A DNA stretch of 54,863 nucleotides from Acidobacteriota bacterium (GCA_003225055.1 QIAU01000204.1:1-54863); one strand, 5' to 3'. Shown: positions 22,736 through 32,688, counted from the first letter of the stretch. The notes: generated by a model from the letters alone, not told the origin. Numbers and translations: made by a program.

Positions 22736-24385
22736 ATGAACTTGGGCCCTAAGTGGTGTCTGGTTTTCCTGGCCGCAGCCAGTGCCCTCGCCGGATTGCC
22801 CACTGCAGCGGACAAGGGGCAATCTCCTGTGACTGCCGTTCCAGGTGTGAGTGAGGAAGACTTGCTGGTAAACCCGGTCGGCGCTAATTGGCCTTCGTAC
22901 AATGGCGACTATAGCGGGCGCCGCTACAGCAGTTTGCATGAAATCAATACCGCCAATGTTGCCGGGCTCCGAGCCGCATGGGTGTTCCATCCTGGCAACT
23001 CGCAGCTGATTGAAGCCACGCCTGTCGTCGTCCACGGCATTATGTACCTCACTTCGGCCAACGACGCATTCGCTCTTGACGCGCGATCAGGACGCGTCTT
23101 GTGGCACCACCGACGGCCACTAAGCTCAGGGCTGCTCGACGATGCCGCAGCTCACAAGAATCGGGGCGTTGCCGTCTGGAAAAACTTTGTCTACATGGAG
23201 ACCGACGATGCCCACCTGCTCTGCCTCGATGCTCGCTCGGGAGGCTTGCGATGGGATATTGAATACGCCGACAAGACTAAGCACTACGGCGCAACCAGCG
23301 CGCCTCTTGTGATGAAAGGCTTAGTCGTTGTCGGCACCTCGGGAGGAGATTCTGGTGTACGCGGGTTTCTCGCCGCCTTCGATCCGGCCACGGGAAAGGA
23401 GAAATGGCGCCTCTGGACGATTCCCGCCCCGGGCGAATTCGGCTCGTCCAGTTGGCCCGGGGATTCCTACCTGCACGGAGGTGGGACCACCTGGATGCCC
23501 GGTACTTATGATCCCGAGCTCGACACTTTGTATTGGACCACCAGCAATGCCGCCCCTGATTTTGTCGGCGATTCCCGCCCCGGCGACGACCTGTATACGG
23601 CCTCTGTACTGGCTATCGACCCGAACACGGGAAAGTTGAAGTGGTATTTCCAGTTCACGCCCCACGATTTGTACGACTACGACGCGAATGAAACACCTGT
23701 TCTCGTCGATATGCGCGAGAAGGGGCAAGTTCGTCGCGTGCTGGTGCAGGCCAACCGCAACGGCTTTCTCTATGTCCTGGATCGCACCGACGGCAGGTTT
23801 TTGCAGGCGACACGCTTCGTCGAAAAGCTTAATTGGGCCAAGGCTGTGGACGTAACCGGTCGCCCCATACTGTCGGGCCGAATTCCCACCGCACAAGGCA
23901 CGTATATCTGCCCCGGAATCGACGGGGCCACAAACTGGTTTTCTCCCTCCTACAATCCCGACACTGGCTTCTTCTATGTAATGGCTCTGGAGAGCTGCAA
24001 TTTATTGTTCTCCAACCCCAAACCGTTTACCCCGGGTGAGACTTATTACGGCACAGGCACGAAGCTCCCTCCCGATGAGCATGCCCAGAAAATTCTGCTG
24101 GCACTCTCCTTGCCGGATGGGAAGGTGGTTTGGCGCTACCCGCAAGTGGGCCACGCCCGTTCCTGGGGAGGAACTCTGACCACTGCCGGAGGGCTGGTGT
24201 TCTTCGGGGACGATGCCGGTTCTTTCGAGGCGGTGGATGCCAGCAACGGTCGTACTCTCTGGCATTTTTCCACGGGTCAGAGGTTTCGAGCGTCGCCGAT
24301 GAGTTATGCGGTGGATGGCGTCCAATACGTGGCTATCTCGGCTGAAAGTGACCTCTTCAGCTTCAGCTTCTCGCTTCCGGATTAA
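22736..24385 (+). CDS. PQQ-dependent dehydrogenase (quinoprotein)
   Basis: Periplasmic beta-propeller dehydrogenase of alcohols or sugars, 549 residues with signal peptide (LVFLAAASALAGLPTA). The family opening WPSYNGDYSGRRYSSLHEIN is followed by VAGLRAAWVFHPG. Propeller W motifs recur (ALDARSGRVLWHHRRP, AFDPATGKEKWRLW, AIDPNTGKLKWYFQFTPHD, YDYDANETPVLVD, AVDASNGRTLWHFSTG). There is no C-terminal cytochrome c domain (no CxxCH), so an external electron acceptor is needed. PQQ synthesis genes are not in the window. Cotranscribed with the DUF4380 gene. Confidence 0.92.
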   Translation: MNLGPKWCLVFLAAASALAGLPTAADKGQSPVTAVPGVSEEDLLVNPVGANWPSYNGDYSGRRYSSLHEINTANVAGLRAAWVFHPGNSQLIEATPVVVHGIMYLTSANDAFALDARSGRVLWHHRRPLSSGLLDDAAAHKNRGVAVWKNFVYMETDDAHLLCLDARSGGLRWDIEYADKTKHYGATSAPLVMKGLVVVGTSGGDSGVRGFLAAFDPATGKEKWRLWTIPAPGEFGSSSWPGDSYLHGGGTTWMPGTYDPELDTLYWTTSNAAPDFVGDSRPGDDLYTASVLAIDPNTGKLKWYFQFTPHDLYDYDANETPVLVDMREKGQVRRVLVQANRNGFLYVLDRTDGRFLQATRFVEKLNWAKAVDVTGRPILSGRIPTAQGTYICPGIDGATNWFSPSYNPDTGFFYVMALESCNLLFSNPKPFTPGETYYGTGTKLPPDEHAQKILLALSLPDGKVVWRYPQVGHARSWGGTLTTAGGLVFFGDDAGSFEAVDASNGRTLWHFSTGQRFRASPMSYAVDGVQYVAISAESDLFSFSFSLPD

Positions 24386-24509
24386 TCATCATCAATCGTA
24401 CGCAGTGCAACGCGTTCGACGGCGCGGAAGCGCTTGCTGCGACGTTAAACTTCCCCAGTTGTAGACCTGCGCTTCTGCTTGCGATGGATTCTGTAAATAT
24501 CTCGTTCCC

Positions 24510-24757
24510 ATGCAGCCTATTGAAGACAGCAAGCTCCCGAATTGGCTCATTGGCGTTGCAGTCCTTGTTTGCGTTGGTCAGCTTTTGTGGTTCGGATTGG
24601 TTCGGATCAACGTGCTTCAACCGAATCGACTATGACGGCATGGCTTACACGGACGTTGCTCGCCAGGTCAGCCGAGGCGAGTTTCACTCTTCTATCAATG
24701 CTTTTCGCAGCCCACTCTTCTCATGGATCATCGCACTCGCCTTGTGTTCTTTTGGCC
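24510..24757 (+). pseudogene. remnant of a membrane glycosyltransferase (ArnT/PMT-like N-terminus)
   Basis: From ATG 24510 one frame reads MQPIEDSKLPNWLIGVAV, then a TM helix, and stops after LQPNRL. A second frame continues with RIDYDGMAYTDVARQVSRG, FHSSINAFRSPLFSWIIAL, which looks like the first luminal loop of PMT/ArnT-type glycosyltransferases. The coding sense is then lost at the palindromic repeat that begins at 24758. Nothing of the rest of the gene is recognisable. Family assignment is tentative. Confidence 0.5.
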
Positions 24758-24815
24758 GAGACGCGGCTTGCCGCATCTTTGCGCGTCTCTACGGGAGAGG
24801 CCGGGCACGGTCTCT
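24758..24815. repeat. palindromic repeats of the GAGACGCGG and GAGACCGG families
   Basis: CGAGACGCGGCTTGCCGC (24758-24775) and GCGCGTCTCTAC (24781-24792) are followed by GAGAGGCCGGGCACGG and TCTCT (24795-24815). The first is the same element as at 39851; the second resembles the palindrome at 44492. They sit exactly where the glycosyltransferase remnant loses its reading frame. Confidence 0.65.
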
Positions 24816-25181
24816 AAAATTAACGTCACCACTATCACTATCCTTCTGGCTGATTTCATCCTTGACGAATTAGAATGGACAGCCTATTGGGGCGTTCAGG
24901 TTTTTCCTCGCAGGGTTCGCGAATCGTTTTGTTCAAATCCCGGTACCGGGACGGCGAGGTGTGCCGGAACCAGTACATGGTTTTACTGATTGCCTAACGG
25001 CGCGCGAGAACTTACTGTCGACATTCCTGACAAGCCTTACTTTAGCGATTTAGTCATCATTTTGGCAAAAGATGGTACAAGGATAGCCAGGTGTAAACCA
25101 GCGGGAAAACGCTTCCCAGTCGACACGGACTGAAGAGATCGCGGTCGTCTTATGACCACAATATCGATGGGGCCTTGAACT
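24816..25181. other. intergenic stretch, no gene seen
   Basis: Several short frames but none with recognisable domains, good start sites or consistent codon use. It probably holds further remains of the decayed gene to its left. Confidence 0.5.
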
Positions 25182-25838
25182 ATGACTACGTTGCCGAAAA
25201 TCGCCGCGCGATACGACACCCTGCTGGAAGTGAACAGAGTGGCGATCACACAAGACGCACCGGAGAACATTTTTGAAGGAATGTGCGGAGCACTCAAGAG
25301 AGTGTTCCCCTACGATCGGGCTGGGTTGATGCTGTATCAGCCGGAAGTAGATGCGCTGAAAATCGTCGCTCTGCATGGCGGCGTGCCGGGCAGTTTTTTT
25401 CAGATTGGCAGATTGCTCGGAACCAGACAAAGTCCGCACGGACAAGCCTTCTTGAGCCAGAGAATCGTGCTGCGAAGGAATATCGAGACGGAGCGGCAGT
25501 TCGCAGTGGAGGAGCAAACCCTCGCCGACGGCCTGCGTTCCTATTGCGCGGTCCCCCTCGTGGCGCGAGGAAATAGCATCGGAGTGGTCAGCGTTGTCAG
25601 CTTCCGAAAAAACCAGTTCTCCGAGCCGCAAGCCAAATTCCTGCAGGAGATGTGCGACCAGATCGTGCTGGCGGTGAAAACGTTTCTGCCCTACTGTGAC
25701 AAACACCCCCGCTCCAGAATGGTTTGTCCAAAATGTATCGCGTCCGCCGGCGGGAGAATCACGACGGCAAAGTACCGGGAGCAACTGTCAGCTTGGGGAA
25801 AGCAAGGCGGACGAGGAAGGAGAAAGCCGCCAGGCTAA
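25182..25838 (+). CDS. GAF-domain sensor protein with cysteine pair and basic tail
   Basis: Cytoplasmic signalling protein of 218 residues. A GAF domain fills residues 10-170 (YDTLLEVNRVAITQD, FPYDRAGLMLYQPE, LADGLRSYCAVPLVARG, IGVVSVVSFRKNQFSEPQ, QEMCDQIVLAVK). The C-terminus departs from the domain: RMVCPKCIASAGGRITTAKY, with a CxxC pair, followed by LSAWGKQGGRGRRKPPG, a strongly basic tail that could bind nucleic acid. There is no kinase, cyclase or HTH domain. I have the impression that similar tails occur on other acidobacterial GAF proteins, but cannot verify it here. Confidence 0.82.
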   Translation: MTTLPKIAARYDTLLEVNRVAITQDAPENIFEGMCGALKRVFPYDRAGLMLYQPEVDALKIVALHGGVPGSFFQIGRLLGTRQSPHGQAFLSQRIVLRRNIETERQFAVEEQTLADGLRSYCAVPLVARGNSIGVVSVVSFRKNQFSEPQAKFLQEMCDQIVLAVKTFLPYCDKHPRSRMVCPKCIASAGGRITTAKYREQLSAWGKQGGRGRRKPPG

Positions 25839-26185
25839 TTCTACGGCCTACGGTGTGCCAGTCGCAGAGCTGCCACGCTGGTCTTTCCATTCAAGCGCAA
25901 AGATCGCAGAGACCCGAGAGGAAAAAGAAACCTAAGTCGCTCGGTAGTGAGTGACAAAGCCAGCCGGTGACTTTAAAAAAGTGGCGTGGACGGAAAAAAT
26001 AATCGCAGGGTTCTAACATTTTTAAGCTAGTATGCGGGTGATCCCTCCCCCTAATGATCACCGTCGCGATCTGCAATGTTTCCAGAATATTCAGTCGCGG
26101 CGGTGTTTCGTTTTTCCGAATAAATTTCGACCCTGACGCTCGCATCGGCTGCCAAAGACAAATCAATTAAGGGACCAGCATCAGG
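25839..26185. other. intergenic stretch, no gene seen
   Basis: No supported frame on either strand. Two overlapping plus-strand frames that run on from the end of the GAF gene look like out-of-frame read-through. Confidence 0.5.
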
Positions 26186-26392
26186 ATGACGAAGACCTAT
26201 TTCAGGCTTATCGATGTCTCCCAAGAAGAACACGGCGAGAAAGTCGCACCCGCGTTTGCCAGCCTGGCAGCCGCGCAGAAGTATCGCGCCGACATTCTCA
26301 AGGATCCACAGGGACTGAAGTTCTCAATCGTGGAGACCGACGAACGAGGCAGGCCGAGAGCCAACCAGCCTAGAAGACCCAAGGAAGCTTAG
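26186..26392 (+). CDS. small hypothetical protein
   Basis: 68 residues, MTKTYFRLIDVSQEEHGE, with an Ala-rich helix (ASLAAAQKYRADILKD) and a basic, proline-rich end (RGRPRANQPRRPKEA). Composition and length suggest a real small cytoplasmic protein. It ends exactly beside the stop of the convergent guaA. AAGGGA stands 11 bases before the ATG, further than usual. Function unknown. Confidence 0.5.
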   Translation: MTKTYFRLIDVSQEEHGEKVAPAFASLAAAQKYRADILKDPQGLKFSIVETDERGRPRANQPRRPKEA

Positions 26393-27955
26393 CTACTCCC
26401 ATTCGATGGTTCCCGGCGGCTTCGAGGTGATGTCGTAGACCACGCGATTGACGCCTTTTACTTCATTGACGATCCGGATGGAAACTGTTTTCAGCACTTC
26501 GTAGGGCAGCGGCACCCAGTCGGCAGTCATCCCGTCCTCGGAGTGAACGGCGCGGATTGCGCACGTATAAGCGTAGGTTCGCTGATCGCCCATCACGCCC
26601 ACTGTCATCACGGGCAAAAGCACGGCAAACGATTGCCAGATTTTGGTGTACAGGCCGGCGCGCTTGATTTCAGTAATCACGACGTCATCGCAATCGCGCA
26701 AGATGGCCAACCGCTCCGGCGTAACCTCGCCCAGAATGCGCACCGCAAGCCCAGGGCCCGGAAATGGCTGACGCAGCAGAATCTCTTCCGGCATGCCTAG
26801 GTCGCGGCCGATCTTGCGGACTTCATCCTTAAACAAATCCTTTAAGGGCTCGATAAGCTTCAGCTTCATCGTATCGGGCAGGCCGCCCACGTTGTGATGG
26901 GTCTTAATAGTCTGCGATGGGCCGCGCACCGAGCGCGATTCGATGATGTCCGGATACAAGGTACCCTGCACCAGCCAGTCAACCTTGCCTTCTTCCCTCT
27001 CGATGCGGTGAGCTTCCTGGTCGAATACCGCAATGAACTCATTGCCGATTATCTTGCGCTTGGCCTCGGGGTCGGTTACTCCCTTGAGCTTAGTGAGAAA
27101 TCGCTCAGTCGCGTCTACCGCGACCACATGCAAGCCAAGCCTCTCGCGCAGGTTCTGCTGAACTTTCTCGAACTCGTTCTTGCGCAGCACGCCGTTGTTG
27201 ACAAACACGGAGGTGAGGCGGGAATTTCCCTTTTCATCGCGCAGCGCGCGATTCACCAGGGTTGCAGCGACCGAGGAGTCCACTCCCCCCGAGAGGGCAC
27301 AGATCGCACGCCCGTAGCCGACAGCTTGGCGCACGCTGGCAATGGTTTCTTCAATAAAACGCTGGGCGGTCCAGTTAGGCTGGGCTCCGCAGATCTTGAG
27401 GGTGAAATTGCGCAGGATGTCCGTGCCCAGCGGGGTGTGGTGCACTTCAGGATGAAACTGCACCGCCCACATCTTTCGCTTGGGATTCTCGATGGCTGCC
27501 ACCGCGCTGGGCGATTTCGCGGTTAACTGAAATCCGGCAGGAAGCTCTACGGCTTCGTCGCCGTGCGACATCCATACCGCCATCACTTTGGGCAGGCCTT
27601 CGAACAGGCGCGATCCATTGAGCAATTCGACTTTGGCTTGACCATACTCGCGCTTTTCCGCCGGTCGGACTTTGCCGCCCAGCACGTGTACCATGAATTG
27701 CAGGCCATAGCAGATCCCGAGCACCGGTACGCCGAAATCGAAAATCCGTTGGTCGGCGACAGGGGCATCCTTGTCGTAAACCGACGAAGGGCCGCCGGAC
27801 AGCACGATGCCTACAGGCGCATAGCTGCGGATTTCCTCCAGCCCGGCATTACAGGGAAGAACGACGGAGAAGACGTTCTGTTCGCGGATGCGGCGCGCAA
27901 TGAGCTGAGAATATTGCGCACCAAAATCGAGGACGACGATGGATTGGGTTTCCAC
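26393..27955 (-). CDS. guaA: GMP synthase (glutamine-hydrolysing)
   Basis: Converts XMP, glutamine and ATP to GMP in purine synthesis. It has full length (520 residues) and all three parts: a class I glutamine amidotransferase domain (residues 5-195) with SGGPSSVY, the nucleophile cysteine in [10 protein letters not shown] and the His/Glu pair in [11 protein letters not shown]; an ATP pyrophosphatase domain with the P-loop [14 protein letters not shown] near 225; and the C-terminal dimerisation domain ([33 protein letters not shown]). ATG at 27955. No purine neighbour is present. Confidence 0.98.
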   Translation of the reverse strand: METQSIVVLDFGAQYSQLIARRIREQNVFSVVLPCNAGLEEIRSYAPVGIVLSGGPSSVYDKDAPVADQRIFDFGVPVLGICYGLQFMVHVLGGKVRPAEKREYGQAKVELLNGSRLFEGLPKVMAVWMSHGDEAVELPAGFQLTAKSPSAVAAIENPKRKMWAVQFHPEVHHTPLGTDILRNFTLKICGAQPNWTAQRFIEETIASVRQAVGYGRAICALSGGVDSSVAATLVNRALRDEKGNSRLTSVFVNNGVLRKNEFEKVQQNLRERLGLHVVAVDATERFLTKLKGVTDPEAKRKIIGNEFIAVFDQEAHRIEREEGKVDWLVQGTLYPDIIESRSVRGPSQTIKTHHNVGGLPDTMKLKLIEPLKDLFKDEVRKIGRDLGMPEEILLRQPFPGPGLAVRILGEVTPERLAILRDCDDVVITEIKRAGLYTKIWQSFAVLLPVMTVGVMGDQRTYAYTCAIRAVHSEDGMTADWVPLPYEVLKTVSIRIVNEVKGVNRVVYDITSKPPGTIEWE

Positions 27956-28003
27956 GAATGAGTCTCTCAGAACGGAAAGATAGTGTAAAGGGGGAAGGAA
28001 GAA

Positions 28004-28039
28004 GTAGCTAGTAGCGGGTAGCTAGTAGCGGGTAGCTAG
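28004..28039. repeat. 14-bp tandem repeat, 2.5 copies
   Basis: GTAGCTAGTAGCGG at 28004-28017 and 28018-28031, plus a partial copy to 28039, in the gap between guaA and the membrane-protein gene. Confidence 0.85.
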
Positions 28040-28053
28040 GACGGGAGGAGCGT

Positions 28054-29121
28054 TCACGGCTTAGGCTTTTCTGGCGGAGGAACCAGGCCAGGGACGTCGC
28101 TGAGAATGTCATCATCAGAGGGAGGTATCGATGGGAAGGTCGTTTTCGACTGAGAACCGAGAACTGACAACTGAGAACTCTCTATCGGGGCTTCCTCCGG
28201 TGTTTGCAAAATGGAAACATATGCCGCCAGCCTTCCCATGTGGAGGAAATCAACCATGGCGAAGTAGACCATCGTCAACAGCAGAACCGCACCCAGCACA
28301 ATTCCGGGCGGCAGCACTCTGACGAACGCCAAAGGCACAAACACCGCGGCGGTGGCCAGCACAAACGCTACAAAATGCAGCAATCCAAATGCGGTACTGC
28401 TCCATGCCACAGCGCTGGCGCGGTTGCGGCAGAATTCCACGGCGCGCGAGATGGAACCAAAAGCATCTTGAGACTCGTGCAGGACGAAAACAGGAGCCAG
28501 GGAGAGAAACCAATTCACTGCCGACCACAAGAGTGCAACCAGGAGCGCCAGGGGTACGAAGATCAGGAACACCCAGCCGGGCCGGGGATAGCTGTCCGAA
28601 GAGGCGAACCCGGCCACAGTCGCTGAAGCCAAAATTCCCAGCACTGCCGCGAGTCCCAGCGTGGCTCGCAGAAAGTTCAGGCCGACGAGAGACCGCAGCC
28701 GCCAGCCTTCCTCCTCGCCGCGCCAGAATCGGGTCCGCAACAGAGTTAGTCCGCCCGAATTCGTCATACCAAAGTAGTCCAGCAAGGGCTTGAGCGTGAA
28801 AGCGCGCCCCAGGGAAGCCGCAAAAATCCAGGAGATGGTAAGAGCCGCGGCCCCGACCAGAGTGGCGGTCACCAGACGTTGCGCACTGCCGCTCAGAATG
28901 TGGGCAATCGCCTGCGAAACCAGCCGAGGATGCCGAGTGTGCAGGAAGAATACATCGCCCGGAGTAACCGGGAGGGTATCCAGATACTCGATGAGCAAAA
29001 AGAGGATGAGCGTCCAAGCAGCCGCGCCAAACGCCCAGCGCCAGGTGATCTCGGCCAGGGCAAAGGCCGGACGCCGGAACACTGCGCGAAAACCGTCAAG
29101 GATGGGCGAAGGCTCGGCCAT
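28054..29121 (-). CDS. multi-pass membrane protein, unknown
   Basis: Integral membrane protein of 355 residues with about six transmembrane helices (e.g. TLILFLLIEYL, ATLVGAAALTISWIFAASLG, GLAAVLGILASATVAGF, VFLIFVPLALLVALLWSAV, LLHFVAFVLATAAVFVPLAF, IVLGAVLLLTMVYFAMVDFL). ATG 29121 (MAEPSPILDGFRAVFRRP). The last 45 residues are cytoplasmic and low in complexity; part (IESSQLSVLGSQSKTT) is encoded by a reiterated ACTGAGAAC-type repeat at 28147-28180, so the C-terminus may be a recent extension. Similar helix-rich proteins occur in Acidobacteriota, but I cannot name a function. Confidence 0.8.
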   Translation of the reverse strand: MAEPSPILDGFRAVFRRPAFALAEITWRWAFGAAAWTLILFLLIEYLDTLPVTPGDVFFLHTRHPRLVSQAIAHILSGSAQRLVTATLVGAAALTISWIFAASLGRAFTLKPLLDYFGMTNSGGLTLLRTRFWRGEEEGWRLRSLVGLNFLRATLGLAAVLGILASATVAGFASSDSYPRPGWVFLIFVPLALLVALLWSAVNWFLSLAPVFVLHESQDAFGSISRAVEFCRNRASAVAWSSTAFGLLHFVAFVLATAAVFVPLAFVRVLPPGIVLGAVLLLTMVYFAMVDFLHMGRLAAYVSILQTPEEAPIESSQLSVLGSQSKTTFPSIPPSDDDILSDVPGLVPPPEKPKP

Positions 29122-29154
29122 GCGTGGGTAGGATAAACCAGCTTTCAGAGTGCG

Positions 29155-29257
29155 AAGGTTTCAAAGTTTCAAGGATTCAGAGTTTCGAGTTTCAGGTTTC
29201 CAGTTTTCTGTCTTCCAAGGACGGTCCCTGTTGGAAACATTGAAACCTTGAAACCTC
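29155..29257. repeat. inverted array of GGTTTCAA words
   Basis: Reiterated GTTTCAAAGTTTCAAGG-type words in the left part and the reverse complement TTGAAACCTTGAAACC in the right part (29238-29254) make a long imperfect hairpin upstream of the membrane-protein gene. Confidence 0.7.
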
Positions 29258-29349
29258 AGCCTAAGGGATTCCACCGAGGGCAGACGGCACTTTAGTTACT
29301 TGTTCTCCTTGGGGACGCAACGCTAGGGTAGGCGCTCGGGAGAGCGGGA

Positions 29350-29982
29350 ATGAGACTCTGGCGCAATCGGCTGCTGCTGGCGGCGATGTGGCTCTGGTTG
29401 TGGCCGGTCACTGTGTCTGGAAACGGGCGCAGCGCCGACGAATTCGCAAGCCGTCACCATGCTCCCGATGTGCGGGACGAATCCGATCCCCAAGACACGC
29501 GCTCCTGCTATGCGATGGGGCAACTGGAAATCTCGTATGGCAGCCAGGAAAACCAATCTCCCACGGTCGGATTGTTGGTGACGGATCCCCGGGGGCGAAG
29601 GATCGGATACGATCCGGCGGGTCCAAACGCCTGGCAGGAACTGCCGCTAGCCCAGGCCTTCCTCGATTGCGCAGACCAGGACGCAAACGGCCAGCCACAA
29701 GCTTGTACGGGCTGGATTCAAATTTGCGGCCCCCTAAGCGGAACCTACAAGCTGGAAGTTGTCGCTTCTGAAAACAGCGAGTATTCGATCGAGGTCTCGG
29801 CAGTGAGCCGGCAGAAGCGCGACGAAAATGGATTTCATACCACGGAATCTCGCGTGAACGCGAGGAACCTGGCGATCAGAAAAGGCTCGCAGAATAAGCT
29901 GTTTCTGGAGTACTCGCGCGAACCCGGTTCGAAGGTGGCGTTGACACCGAGTGAAAACACGCCGCTGGCTGAGAAGCAATAA
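29350..29982 (+). CDS. secreted hypothetical protein
   Basis: Exported protein of 210 residues with an N-terminal signal peptide (LLLAAMWLWLWPVTVSG). The body is beta-rich (YAMGQLEISYGS, SPTVGLLVTDPRGRRIGYDP, GTYKLEVVASENSEYSIEVSAV), which suggests an immunoglobulin- or PKD-like sandwich with four cysteines (SCY, DCAD, ACTG, ICG) that may form disulfides. ATG 29350. No family recognised, and the neighbours (a membrane protein, leuS) do not indicate a role. Confidence 0.65.
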   Translation: MRLWRNRLLLAAMWLWLWPVTVSGNGRSADEFASRHHAPDVRDESDPQDTRSCYAMGQLEISYGSQENQSPTVGLLVTDPRGRRIGYDPAGPNAWQELPLAQAFLDCADQDANGQPQACTGWIQICGPLSGTYKLEVVASENSEYSIEVSAVSRQKRDENGFHTTESRVNARNLAIRKGSQNKLFLEYSREPGSKVALTPSENTPLAEKQ

Positions 29983-30155
29983 AACTGAGGTTCAAAGATA
30001 TTTTCCTTTGGCGGCGACCGGCCCTGCAGCGGCTGGTCACATATTCTTGGGTGGCTTACGGCACGCCTGAAGGCGCACCCTGATACATATCTGACGCTTT
30101 TCGGCAGCCTGGCAAGACACACTCTTCCCAAAACCAGGGGTAAGATCGCAGACCT

Positions 30156-30747
30156 CTACTTCACCACGATATTTACCAACTTCCCGGGCACCACGATCAC
30201 TTTGACCACCTGCTTGCCTGCTATCGCCGCTTTCACTTTTTCGTCAGCCAGAGCGCGTTCGCGGACAAATGTATCGTCCGAATCCGCGGGCACAAGAATA
30301 CGGCTGCGCCGTTTCCCGTTGATCTGCACCGGAATCTCGATCTCTTCTTCTTTGGCCAGCGCCGGATCGGATTTCGGCCATGGCGTCCGCAATAGATTTT
30401 CTTTTTGGCCCAGCATCTCCCAGAGCTCGTGCGCCAGATAAGGAGCAAAGGGAGCGAGCAGGAGCACAAGATCGCGTTGTACTTCCGCGAGCAATGGCCC
30501 CGGGATGGTGTCGCTCTTGTCCTCGACGGCATATAGTTCGTTGACCAACTCCATGATGGCGGCAATCGAGGTATTGAAATGCCACCGCCCCTGGAAGTCG
30601 TCGCTGACCCGCTTGATGGTCTGGTGAAGCTTGCGCTGGATCTTGCGAGCTTCCGGCGGTAGGAACCTGGCTTGCCCCGTCTCACCGGGAGACGCGGGGA
30701 GCCGCTTATCCGCCGAGGCCCCTGTACACGCGCCCGAGGAAACGTTC
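30156..30747 (-). CDS. leuS: leucyl-tRNA synthetase, C-terminal part (+1 frame)
   Basis: Continues LeuRS in the +1 frame relative to the first part. The anticodon-binding domain reads [59 protein letters not shown] and the C-terminal domain ending in [17 protein letters not shown]. The join with the first part lies in a palindromic repeat at 30669-30703. In-frame TTG codons at 30758 and 30749 could restart translation inside the first part, but no good ribosome site precedes them. The upper bound given is therefore approximate. Confidence 0.75.
30669..30703. repeat. palindromic GAGACGCGG-family repeat inside leuS
   Basis: GGCTTGCCCCGTCTC (30669-30683) is an imperfect reverse complement of GAGACGCGGGGAGCC (30689-30703). 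It occupies the linker between the catalytic core and anticodon-binding domain of LeuRS, beside the premature TAA at 30706-30708. Confidence 0.7.
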
Positions 30748-32688
30748 AATTCCTTCAATGCCGGTGTCCTGCCAGTCCAGGTCGCGGTCGGGAGGCGCTG
30801 CGAAGAGGCTGTAGAGCCGCGCAGCATCGGCGCCGTAACGGGCAATCATCTCGTCGGGCGTGACCACGTTGCCCAGGCTTTTCGACATCTTGGCGCCATC
30901 TTTAATCACCATGCCCTGGGTGAAGAGACGCTGCACCGGCTCGTCGTTCTCGACCAATCCCATGTCGCGCATGACCTTGGTCCAAAAGCGCGAATAGATG
31001 AGGTGCAAGATGGCGTGTTCGACGCCGCCGATGTACTGGTCGATGGGAAACCAGTAGTCAATAATCTTGCCGTCAAATGGCGCTTTGTCGTTGAGCGCGT
31101 CGGCGTAGCGGTAGAAGTACCAGGACGAATCTACGAAGGTGTCCATGGTATCAGTCTCGCGCCGCGCCGGCCCGCCGCACTTCGGACAGGTCGTGTTGAG
31201 AAATTCCGGGACACGCGCCAGAGGCGAACCGCCGCTCAAGGTGATCTCGACGTTGTCGGGCAAAATGACCGGCAAATCTTTCTCAGGGACAGGCACGATG
31301 CCGTCTTTTTCGCAGTAGAGCATCGGAATCGGGGTGCCCCAGTAGCGCTGCCGCGAGACCCCCCAATCCTTCAAGCGATAGGTGACGGTTGGCTTGCCAA
31401 AGCCGTGTTTCTGGGCGTACTCCGCCATCTTCGCGATAGCGTCTTCACAGCTCAGACCGTTAAACGGTCCGGAGTTGATGACAACGCCATCCGTCGTGGT
31501 AGAGGGCGCCTTCTGAACGTCTACCGGCTCGCTGGCCGTAGGCGGCTGGTTTACCTGCCGAATTGGCAAGTCGTATTTCTTGGCGAACTCATGGTCGCGC
31601 TCATCATGCGCCGGCACCGACATGATCGCGCCTGTGCCGTAGTCCATCAAAATATAGTTTGCAACCCAGATCGGCAGCTTTTCGCGGTTGTACGGATTGA
31701 TCGCAAACCGCCCGGTATTGACGCCGTGCTTCTCAATCTCGCCAAAATCACCTAGTTCTTTAGCTTTTCGCTGCTCCGCCATCATCTGCGCAACTTTGGC
31801 GCTCAGATCAGCATCGCCCGCATCGAGATCGGCTACCAGCGGATGTTCAGGGGCCAGCTGGACCGAGGTCGCGCCGAAGATCGTGTCCACTCGCGTGGTG
31901 AAGACTGTGATGGTCGAGCCGGCAGGACCGGCCTGACCGTCGAGCTTGAAATCCACCAGTGCGCCCTCGCTGCGGCCGATCCAGTTGCGCTGCATGGTAA
32001 CGACTTTTTCCGGCCAATCGGGGAGCCTGTCCAAATCGCGCAGCAACTCTTCCGAGTAATTTGTGATGCGCAAGAACCACTGCTCCAGGTCACGCTGCTC
32101 CACCGGCGTGTCTTCATGGCGCCAGCAGCAGCCGTCCACAACCTGCTCGTTGGCCAGAACGGTGGCGCATTTCGGACACCAGTTCACCCGGCTTTTTTTG
32201 CGATAGGCCAAGCCACGCTCGTACATTTTCAGGAAGAACCACTGGTTCCAGCGGTAGTACTCGGGGAAGCAGGTGGTGACTTCGCGCGACCAGTCGTAGG
32301 CGAAACCCAGGCGGTTCATCTGCGCCTTCATGTTGGCGATGTTGCGCAGCGTCCACTGGCGCGGCGGGGTGTTGTTCGATATGGCGGCATTCTCTGCCGG
32401 CAGACCAAAGGAATCCCAGCCCATGGGATGGAGCACGTTGTAGCCGTTCATCCACATGTAGCGGGCAAGTGCGTCACCGATGGAGTAGTTGCGCACATGT
32501 CCCATGTGCAGCGCGCCGGAGGGATAAGGCAGCATTTCCAGCACGTAATATTTGGGTTTGGTGGAGGCAGGCTCGGCGCGGTAGAGCGACGGATCCTGCT
32601 GCCAGCGCTCGTACCATTTAGTCTCGAAGCTGTGCGGGTCGAAGCGCTCCTCCCGTGGTGTCTTGTTCACCTGCGTTTCCTGCGGCAT
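30706..32688 (-). CDS. leuS: leucyl-tRNA synthetase, N-terminal 660 residues
   Basis: Catalytic and editing part of LeuRS. ATG 32688 ([20 protein letters not shown]). The class I HIGH motif is [18 protein letters not shown] near residue 57; the zinc-type loop [15 protein letters not shown] and the large CP1 editing domain follow ([35 protein letters not shown]); then the KMSKS loop [17 protein letters not shown] near 610. The frame ends at a TAA after VYRGLGG, about 20-30 residues before the anticodon-binding helices expected next, which are found in another frame. LeuRS is essential, so either there is an indel error, or the enzyme is made in two parts, or another leuS exists elsewhere. Confidence 0.92.
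   Translation of the reverse strand: MPQETQVNKTPREERFDPHSFETKWYERWQQDPSLYRAEPASTKPKYYVLEMLPYPSGALHMGHVRNYSIGDALARYMWMNGYNVLHPMGWDSFGLPAENAAISNNTPPRQWTLRNIANMKAQMNRLGFAYDWSREVTTCFPEYYRWNQWFFLKMYERGLAYRKKSRVNWCPKCATVLANEQVVDGCCWRHEDTPVEQRDLEQWFLRITNYSEELLRDLDRLPDWPEKVVTMQRNWIGRSEGALVDFKLDGQAGPAGSTITVFTTRVDTIFGATSVQLAPEHPLVADLDAGDADLSAKVAQMMAEQRKAKELGDFGEIEKHGVNTGRFAINPYNREKLPIWVANYILMDYGTGAIMSVPAHDERDHEFAKKYDLPIRQVNQPPTASEPVDVQKAPSTTTDGVVINSGPFNGLSCEDAIAKMAEYAQKHGFGKPTVTYRLKDWGVSRQRYWGTPIPMLYCEKDGIVPVPEKDLPVILPDNVEITLSGGSPLARVPEFLNTTCPKCGGPARRETDTMDTFVDSSWYFYRYADALNDKAPFDGKIIDYWFPIDQYIGGVEHAILHLIYSRFWTKVMRDMGLVENDEPVQRLFTQGMVIKDGAKMSKSLGNVVTPDEMIARYGADAARLYSLFAAPPDRDLDWQDTGIEGIERFLGRVYRGLGG

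Noticed and set aside
25696-25954. Two plus-strand frames overlapping the end of the GAF gene
   Set aside because: Low-complexity out-of-frame readings of the basic GAF tail; no ribosome site.
30631-31755. 374-residue open frame opposite leuS
   Set aside because: Antisense shadow of the LeuRS editing and catalytic domains.
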